DNA from: Geodermatophilus poikilotrophus
Lineage (GTDB): Bacteria > Actinomycetota > Actinomycetes > Mycobacteriales > Geodermatophilaceae
Length of the DNA: 64,000 bases
Direction: 5' to 3'
NCBI RefSeq assembly: GCF_900111455.1
Contig: NZ_FOIE01000001.1
Span: 186,001-250,000 of the forward strand
In this document: positions 59,149 to 64,000 of the stretch, one piece after another
Numbering within the stretch: position 1 is the stretch's first letter
Layout of the letters: every line of letters begins with the position of its first letter
Notes under the pieces: generated by a model
The model's database searches: none
The model's input: only the letters and a program-made list of their open reading frames with translations
Told to the model about the DNA's origin: nothing
Program-made: the position numbers and the translations under genes

Positions 59149-61239
59149 GTGGGCAAGGAGACCGTCGCCGCACCGGGCCCGCGGTCGGCCGAGAAGGTAC
59201 GCAACGTGGCCCTGGTGGGCCACGCGGCCGCGGGCAAGACCACCCTCGCCGAGGCGCTGCTGGTCGCCACCGGCGCGCTCCCCCGGGCCGGGCGGGTCGA
59301 GGACGGCACCACCTGCCTGGACAGCGAGGAGGTGGAGGCCCGCCAGCAGCGCTCGGTGTCGCTGGGCGTGGCCACCGTCGAGCACGCCGGGCACCGCATC
59401 ACCCTGCTGGACACCCCCGGCTCGCCGGACTTCGTCGGCGAGCTGCGGGCCGGGCTGCGCGCGGCCGACGCCGCGCTGTTCGTCGTCTCCGCCGTCGGCG
59501 GCGTCGACGCCACCACCGTCCAGCTGTGGGAGGAGTGCGCGGCGGTCGGCATGCCGCGCGCCGTCGTGGTCACCCAACTGGACCGCCCCCGCGCCGACGT
59601 CGACGACGCCGTCCGCTCCTGCCGCACGATGCTCGGGGACGGCGTCCTCCCGCTGCACCTGCTGCAGCGCGGACCGGACGGCGCGGTCACCGGGCTGGTC
59701 TCCCTGCTGGAGCCGCACCCGGACGCCGAGCTGGGGGGAGCGGGCGAGCAGGACGCCGAGCAGCTCCGCGCCGAGCTGATCGAGGGGATCATCGGCGAGA
59801 GCGAGGACGAGACCCTCATGGACCGCTACCTCGGCGGCGAGGAGCTCTCCGTCGCCGACCTGGTCGCGGACCTGGAGACCGCGGTGGCCCGCGGCCACTT
59901 CCACCCGGTCCTGTGCGTGTCCCCGCTGACCGGCGTCGGCGTCGCCGAGCTGCTCGACCTGCTCGTCTCGGCGTTCCCCTGCCCGGTGGAGCACGGCTGC
60001 CCGCCGGTCACCCGCCCCGACGGCTCCCCGGCGTCCCCGCTGTCGTGCGACCCCGACGGCCCGCTGGTCGCCGAGGTCATCAAGACGACGACCGACCCCT
60101 ACCTCGGCCGCGTCTCGCTGGTGCGGGTCTTCTCCGGCACCCTGCGCCCGGACACCCCGGTGCACGTCTCCGGGCACGGCCTGGCCGACCGCGGCCACCC
60201 CGACCACGACGCCGACGAGCGGATCGGCGCGATCTCCTGCCCGCTGGGGGCGACGCTGCGCCCGGTCGCCGCCTGCCCGGCCGGGGACATCTGCGCGGTC
60301 GCCCGGCTCACCAGCGCCGAGACCGGCGACACCCTCTCCTCGCCCGACGACCCGCGGCTGGTGCCGCCCTGGGACCTGCCCACCCCGCAGCTCCCGGTCG
60401 CCGTGGAGGCGGCGTCCCGGGCCGACGAGGACCGGCTGGCCACGGCGCTGTCCCGGCTGGTCGCCGAGGACCCGACCGTCCGCCTGGAACGGCGTGCCGA
60501 CACCGGTCAGCTGCTGCTGTGGTGCGTCGGCGACGCGCACGCCGAGGTGCTGCTGGAACGGCTGCGCACCCGGCACGGCGTCGCGGTCGCCACGGTGCCG
60601 GTTCGGGTGCCCATGGTGGAGACCCTCGCCGGGGCGGTGCGGGTCACCGGCCGGCACGTCAAGCAGTCCGGTGGGCACGGCCAGTACGCCGTCGTCGTTG
60701 TCGAGGCCGAGCCCGGCCCGCCCGGTTCGGGCATCGTCTTCGAGCAGCGCATCGTCGGCGGCACCGTGCCCAGCCAGTTCCACGGCAGCGTGGAGAAGGG
60801 CATCCGGGCCCAGGCCGAGCGCGGGATCGCCGGCGACCGGCCGATCGTCGACGTGCACGTGACCCTCGTCGACGGCAAGGCGCACTCGGTGGACTCCTCC
60901 GACGCCGCCTTCCAGGCCGCCGGCGCGCTGGCGCTGCGCGAGGCGGCCGCGGCCGCCGGCACCCGGGTGCTGGAGCCGTGGTGCGAGGTGCAGGTGGCGG
61001 TGCCGGGGGAGTACGTCGGTGCGGTGATGAGCGACCTGTCCGGACGGCGGGCGCGGGTCACCGGCAGCGACGCCGACCCCGAGCGCGACCGGACGACGGT
61101 GCGCGCCGAGGTCCCCGAGGTCGAGCTGCTCGGCTACGCCGGGGCGCTGCGCTCGGTCTCCCACGGCACCGGCAGCTTCTCCCGCCGCCCGCTGGGCCAC
61201 GAGCCGGCGCCCGCGTCGCTGACCGCCGTCCCCGCCTGA
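59149..61239 (+). CDS. Elongation factor G-like GTPase (EF-G2 type)
   Basis: The 696-residue translation-factor paralog has G1 GHAAAGKTT, G3 DTPGSPDF, and domains II-V of EF-G (VFSGTLRPDTPVHVSGHG; VKQSGGHGQYAVVVVE; GSVEKGIRAQAERG; VPGEYVGAVMSDLSGRRARV). The G4 motif reads TQLD instead of NKxD, and the effector region is divergent. Such proteins resemble mycobacterial FusA2, which bind GTP but do not replace the main EF-G. A ribosome-associated stress or growth role is inferred. GTG start 5 bases after the DUF1918 stop; ends at repeat copy 3. Confidence 0.88.
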   Translation: MGKETVAAPGPRSAEKVRNVALVGHAAAGKTTLAEALLVATGALPRAGRVEDGTTCLDSEEVEARQQRSVSLGVATVEHAGHRITLLDTPGSPDFVGELRAGLRAADAALFVVSAVGGVDATTVQLWEECAAVGMPRAVVVTQLDRPRADVDDAVRSCRTMLGDGVLPLHLLQRGPDGAVTGLVSLLEPHPDAELGGAGEQDAEQLRAELIEGIIGESEDETLMDRYLGGEELSVADLVADLETAVARGHFHPVLCVSPLTGVGVAELLDLLVSAFPCPVEHGCPPVTRPDGSPASPLSCDPDGPLVAEVIKTTTDPYLGRVSLVRVFSGTLRPDTPVHVSGHGLADRGHPDHDADERIGAISCPLGATLRPVAACPAGDICAVARLTSAETGDTLSSPDDPRLVPPWDLPTPQLPVAVEAASRADEDRLATALSRLVAEDPTVRLERRADTGQLLLWCVGDAHAEVLLERLRTRHGVAVATVPVRVPMVETLAGAVRVTGRHVKQSGGHGQYAVVVVEAEPGPPGSGIVFEQRIVGGTVPSQFHGSVEKGIRAQAERGIAGDRPIVDVHVTLVDGKAHSVDSSDAAFQAAGALALREAAAAAGTRVLEPWCEVQVAVPGEYVGAVMSDLSGRRARVTGSDADPERDRTTVRAEVPEVELLGYAGALRSVSHGTGSFSRRPLGHEPAPASLTAVPA

Positions 61240-61301
61240 GGGAGGACCACCCTCCTCTCCACGCCTCGCAGGCCCGGCGCGGGCCCTGGCGGGTGGCCGT
61301 T
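61237..61301. repeat. Stop-codon-spanning hairpin repeat, copy 3
   Basis: Starts with the EF-G2 TGA: TGAGGGAGGACCACCCTCC, then GCCTCGCAGGCCCGGCGCGG, then GGCGGGTGGCCGTT. Both outer arms differ from copies 1 and 2 but changed together, so pairing is kept (CCACCC with GGGTGG). It probably terminates the EF-G2 transcript; the rest of the gap to pgsA (61302-61520) shows no gene. Confidence 0.75.
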
Positions 61302-61520
61302 GCAGGACCTCACCTGGCTCGCGCCGAGCCCCGGGACGGGCCGGCGGCACCCCGGGGACGGGGCCGCGGCGGGGCCTGCCGGGCGCCGCCCTCCGGGGGC
61401 TCGCGCAGGCCCCGGGACGCCTCCCGGCGGGTACGGGTCGGGCTCCCGGTGCGCCGCCCCGGGGAGCGTCGGCGCGGGACACTAGCCTCGGGGGCCGGTG
61501 ACCAGGGGTGCGGAGGTGTC

Positions 61521-62192
61521 GTGACGTCGTCCAACGGGCCGTCGGCCGACGCCTCGGCCCGGCCGGGGGCCGGCGGGGTGGGGGGCTCCGGCACCGTGGC
61601 CGACCGCAACCTGCTGCCCGACCGGGTGTGGACGCTGCCGAACGGGCTGTCGGTGGTGCGGCTGCTCGGGGTCCCGCTGTTCCTGTGGCTGCTGCTGGGG
61701 CCGGAGGCCGACGGCTGGGCCGTGGTCGTGCTCATGGTCGCCGGGGCCACCGACTGGGCCGACGGCAAGCTGGCGCGCAGCCTCGGGCAGTCCAGCCGGC
61801 TGGGAGCCCTGCTCGACCCGGCCGCCGACCGCCTGTACATCGTCGCCACGCTGATCGCCTTCGTGCTGCGCGACGTCGTCCCGCTGTGGCTGGTCGCCGC
61901 CCTGGTGGGGCGCGAGCTGGTGCTGGGTCTGGCGCTGCTGGTGCTGCGCGCCCACGGCTACCCGCCGCTGCAGGTGCACTACCTGGGCAAGGCGGCGACC
62001 TTCATCCTGCTCTACGCCTTCCCGCTGCTGCTCCTGGCCGACGGCGACGGGCCGGTCGCGGCCGTCGTGGCGCCCGTCGCGTGGGCGCTGACCGTCTGGG
62101 GCAGCGCCCTCTACCTCCTCGCCGGCGTCCTCTACGTCGTCCAGGTCGTCGGGCTGGTCCGCGCCGAGCGGGCCGGCGGGAGCCCGCCGTGA
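61521..62192 (+). CDS. CDP-alcohol phosphatidyltransferase (PgsA-like)
   Basis: The 223-residue integral membrane protein carries the family signature split as GATDWADGKLARSLGQSS and GALLDPAADR, giving the D..DG..AR........G...D...D pattern that binds the metal and CDP-diacylglycerol. It has a Gly/Ser-rich N-terminus of about 30 residues and about six spans. It makes phosphatidylglycerol-phosphate, cardiolipin or a related lipid. Context (two DUF881 genes and a small basic protein) matches the Mycobacterium pgsA2 locus. Its stop overlaps the next GTG. Confidence 0.88.
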   Translation: MTSSNGPSADASARPGAGGVGGSGTVADRNLLPDRVWTLPNGLSVVRLLGVPLFLWLLLGPEADGWAVVVLMVAGATDWADGKLARSLGQSSRLGALLDPAADRLYIVATLIAFVLRDVVPLWLVAALVGRELVLGLALLVLRAHGYPPLQVHYLGKAATFILLYAFPLLLLADGDGPVAAVVAPVAWALTVWGSALYLLAGVLYVVQVVGLVRAERAGGSPP

Positions 62193-63109
62193 CCACCCTG
62201 CAGCGCGGCGGCGGGCCGCGCTCGCTGGGCGCCTCGCTGCTCGACCAGGTGCTCGCCGAGACCCTCGACCCGGCCTACGCCCAGGCCGCGCGGGCCCGCG
62301 CGGCGCGCGCCGCGGGGGAGGAGGTCCCGCGGTCCCGGCGGCGCCAGGGACAGCTCGCCGTCGCCGCGGTCCTGGCCGTCGCCGGTGTGCTGGCCGCGGT
62401 CACCTACGACCAGGCCGCAGCCGGCGCCCAGGGCCGCGAGGAGGTGCGCATGGCGCTGGTCGCCGAGATCGAGGGGGAGTCGGCGACCACCGACCGGCTC
62501 GCCGCGGACCTGGAGACGCTGCGCGGGCAGGTCACCGGCGCCCGGGACGACGCGCTGGCCGCCACCGCCGTCGGGCAGCGGGCACTCGACCGGCTGGCCG
62601 GCGCGGAGCTCGCCGCCGCGGTGGTCCCGGTCAGCGGCCCCGGCCTGCTGGTCACCCTCGCCGACGCCGGACCCGACGCCGACGCCGATCCGGTCGGCGG
62701 GACGGCGGAGGCCGACCCCCGCGGCCAGGTCCGCGACGGAGACCTGCAGCTGGTGGTCAACGCGCTGTGGGCGTCCGGCGCCGAGGCGGTGAGCATCAAC
62801 GGCCAGCGGCTGGGCCCGACGACGGCGATCCGCTTCGCCGGCGAGGCGGTCCTCGTCGACTTCCGGCCGGTCACCAACCCCTATCTGGTCAGCGCGGTCG
62901 GTGACCCGGGGTCGCTGCGCGGCCGGTTCCTGGCCAGCCCCGAGGTCAACGCCCTCGCCGTCATCTCCGACACCTACGGACTGCGCTTCGAGTTCGCCCA
63001 GGAGGACGAGCTGTCCCTTCCCGCCGGGAGCCTCCCCGAGCTCCGATCCGCCGTCCCGGTGTCCGCGGTGCCGCCTGCACCGGCTCCCGAGACCGCGCCG
63101 GGGGGCTGA
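62189..63109 (+). CDS. DUF881 membrane-anchored protein
   Basis: The 306-residue protein has a cytoplasmic N-terminus of about 50 residues, one membrane anchor (LAVAAVLAVAGVLAAVTYDQ), a coiled coil (LVAEIEGESATTDRLAADLETLRGQ segment) and a C-terminal DUF881 domain (VSGPGLLVTLADAG, LQLVVNALWASGAEAVSING, RLGPTTAIRFAGEAVLVDF as separate motifs). The family is conserved in Gram-positives near division and cell-wall genes; function is not settled. Overlaps pgsA by 4 bases. Confidence 0.88.
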   Translation: MTTLQRGGGPRSLGASLLDQVLAETLDPAYAQAARARAARAAGEEVPRSRRRQGQLAVAAVLAVAGVLAAVTYDQAAAGAQGREEVRMALVAEIEGESATTDRLAADLETLRGQVTGARDDALAATAVGQRALDRLAGAELAAAVVPVSGPGLLVTLADAGPDADADPVGGTAEADPRGQVRDGDLQLVVNALWASGAEAVSINGQRLGPTTAIRFAGEAVLVDFRPVTNPYLVSAVGDPGSLRGRFLASPEVNALAVISDTYGLRFEFAQEDELSLPAGSLPELRSAVPVSAVPPAPAPETAPGG

Positions 63110-63111
63110 CC

Positions 63112-63444
63112 GTGATCCCGATCCTCGGCCTGGCCGCCGGCATCCTGCTCGGGCTGGTGTTCGACCCCACCGTGCCGCTGTGGCTGCAGCCCTACCTGCC
63201 GATCGCCGTGGTCGCCGCCCTCGACGCCGTCTTCGGCGGCTTCCGCGCCCGGCTCGACGGGATCTTCGACGCCAAGGTGTTCGTCATCTCGTTCGTGTCC
63301 AACGTGGTGGTGGCCGCGCTGGTGGTGTTCCTCGGCGACCAGCTCGGCGTGGGCGCGCAGCTGTCCACGGCCGTGGTCGTGGTCCTGGGCATCCGCATCT
63401 TCGGCAACGCCGCGGCCATCCGCCGGCACGTGTTCCGGGCATGA
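63112..63444 (+). CDS. Small basic family membrane protein (DUF1290/Sbp)
   Basis: The 110-residue protein has three membrane segments: LGLAAGILLGLVFDPTVPLW, IAVVAALDAVFGGFRARLDG and FVISFVSNVVVAALVVFLGD, followed by VVLGIRIFGNAAAIRRHVF. The FDxKVFxxSFxxN sequence and final IRRxxF are typical of the small basic protein always found between two DUF881 genes in actinobacteria. Function unknown. GTG start two bases after the previous stop; its TGA overlaps the next ATG. Confidence 0.9.
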   Translation: MIPILGLAAGILLGLVFDPTVPLWLQPYLPIAVVAALDAVFGGFRARLDGIFDAKVFVISFVSNVVVAALVVFLGDQLGVGAQLSTAVVVVLGIRIFGNAAAIRRHVFRA

Positions 63445-64000
63445 GCGGGCCGCAGCGCCCGGCGCCCGGGCCCGGTGAGCGGCCGGAGGACGACGTCCAC
63501 CCCGGCGACGACGCGCCCGACCTCGACGCGCCGGACCGCGACGCGCCGGACCGCGACGCGCCGGACCGCGACGCGCTCGACCGCGATGCCCCTGACCGCG
63601 GTGCCCCTGACCGCGGTGCCCCCGGAGCCGGCGCGGACGCCGACCCGCCGGCGTCGGAGCCGCCGGCCCCGGCGGCGGCTGCGCCGCGGCGGCGCGGGCG
63701 CGACCCGCTGGCCGCGGCGCTGATCGGCGTCCTCACCCTGCTGCTCGGCTTCGCCTTCGCCGTCCAGGTGCGCACCACGGGGACGGGGGAGGACTACTCG
63801 ACCCTCCGCGAGGAGGACCTGGTCCGCATCCTCGACGACCTCGACGCCCGTGAGGACCGGCTGCGCGAGCAGATCGCCGACCAGCGCGCGGCCCTGCGGG
63901 AGCTGAACAGCTCCGACAGCCAGTCCGAGGCCGCGCTGCAGGAGGCGCGAGAGCGGGCCGAGGCGCTCGGCATCCTCAACGGCACCGTCGCCGCCCAGGG
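63441..64000 (+). CDS. DUF881 protein, second copy (cut by window edge)
   Basis: The N-terminal 186 residues are present and the frame is still open at the edge. A long acidic N-terminus with five-residue DAPDR repeats (about residues 29-60) precedes a Pro/Ala stretch, a single membrane anchor (LAAALIGVLTLLLGFAFAVQ) and a long coiled coil (LDDLDAREDRLREQIADQRA onward). The DUF881 domain proper should follow outside the window. ATG overlaps the stop of the small basic protein gene. Confidence 0.85.
   Translation, partial: MSGPQRPAPGPGERPEDDVHPGDDAPDLDAPDRDAPDRDAPDRDALDRDAPDRGAPDRGAPGAGADADPPASEPPAPAAAAPRRRGRDPLAAALIGVLTLLLGFAFAVQVRTTGTGEDYSTLREEDLVRILDDLDAREDRLREQIADQRAALRELNSSDSQSEAALQEARERAEALGILNGTVAAQ
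63524..63625 (+). repeat. 15-bp in-frame tandem repeat (DAPDR)
   Basis: About seven imperfect copies of a 15-base unit (near CGCGACGCGCCGGAC) encode the DAPDR pentapeptide, drifting to DALDR and GAPDR. Being a multiple of three, copy number can change without breaking the frame of the DUF881 gene. Confidence 0.85.

Noticed and set aside
58615-61482. A 955-codon open frame antisense to the EF-G2 gene
   Set aside because: It lacks recognisable domains and is antisense to a clear translation factor. Only its last 67 codons, ending at 58615, look like a real small protein.

Overview
The window is strongly GC-rich, with third codon positions nearly all G or C, frequent GTG starts, GTGA/ATGA start-stop overlaps and strong GGAGG-type ribosome sites. 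Together with the pgsA-DUF881-small basic protein-DUF881 block at the right end, an actinobacterial EF-G2-like protein and a cydABDC operon, this points to a soil or rock-surface actinobacterium. Geodermatophilaceae (Blastococcus, Modestobacter, Geodermatophilus) is my inference, not something proved here.

Layout. 0-14.3 kb holds unrelated housekeeping and accessory genes: a LysR regulator tail, an MFS exporter, an acyl-CoA dehydrogenase, an MBL hydrolase, a vapBC toxin-antitoxin pair, a cupin, a DNA polymerase A-like enzyme, a secreted SGNH esterase, a MarR-controlled pair of oxidoreductases, and a sigma factor with a C-terminal SnoaL domain flanked by two more SnoaL-like proteins.

14.5-50.3 kb is a large region devoted to inositol and related polyols or sugars. 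It has a sugar ABC importer (15.9-18.8 kb), a 2-oxoglutarate dioxygenase and aldo/keto reductase, a LacI regulator with two dehydrogenases, a LacI-controlled unit with a dehydrogenase, an isomerase and a self-sufficient cytochrome P450-reductase fusion (24.4-30.2 kb), a second LacI-controlled dehydrogenase/isomerase pair (30.4-33.3 kb), a malonate-semialdehyde-decarboxylase-like tautomerase, a FUSC transporter, a broken second copy of iolC, a sugar porter with LacI and DeoR regulators, a pseudogene-rich gap (39.5-40.8 kb), and the core operon iolC-aldolase-iolB-iolD-iolE-iolG-iolH-mmsA, read leftward from 50.2 to 40.9 kb. That operon is divergent from a GntR/UTRA regulator. The core operon converts myo-inositol through 2-keto-inositol and 5-dehydro-2-deoxygluconate 6-phosphate to dihydroxyacetone phosphate and malonate semialdehyde, which MmsA turns into acetyl-CoA. 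Shared palindromes (TATGTC-NN-GACATA) lie before the ABC importer, the tautomerase and iolC, and may define the regulon of the GntR protein.

51-64 kb is mainly respiratory and housekeeping: two small proteins, cydABDC (cytochrome bd oxidase and its ABC exporter), small zinc-finger and DUF1918 proteins, an EF-G2-like GTPase, and the pgsA cluster that runs off the right edge.

The most interesting points are the LacI-controlled P450 inside a sugar/inositol dehydrogenase unit (possibly oxidative O-demethylation of methylated inositols or sugars), the operator families linking distant units, a 64-65 bp stop-codon-spanning repeat present three times with compensatory stem changes, and the iolC pseudogene.
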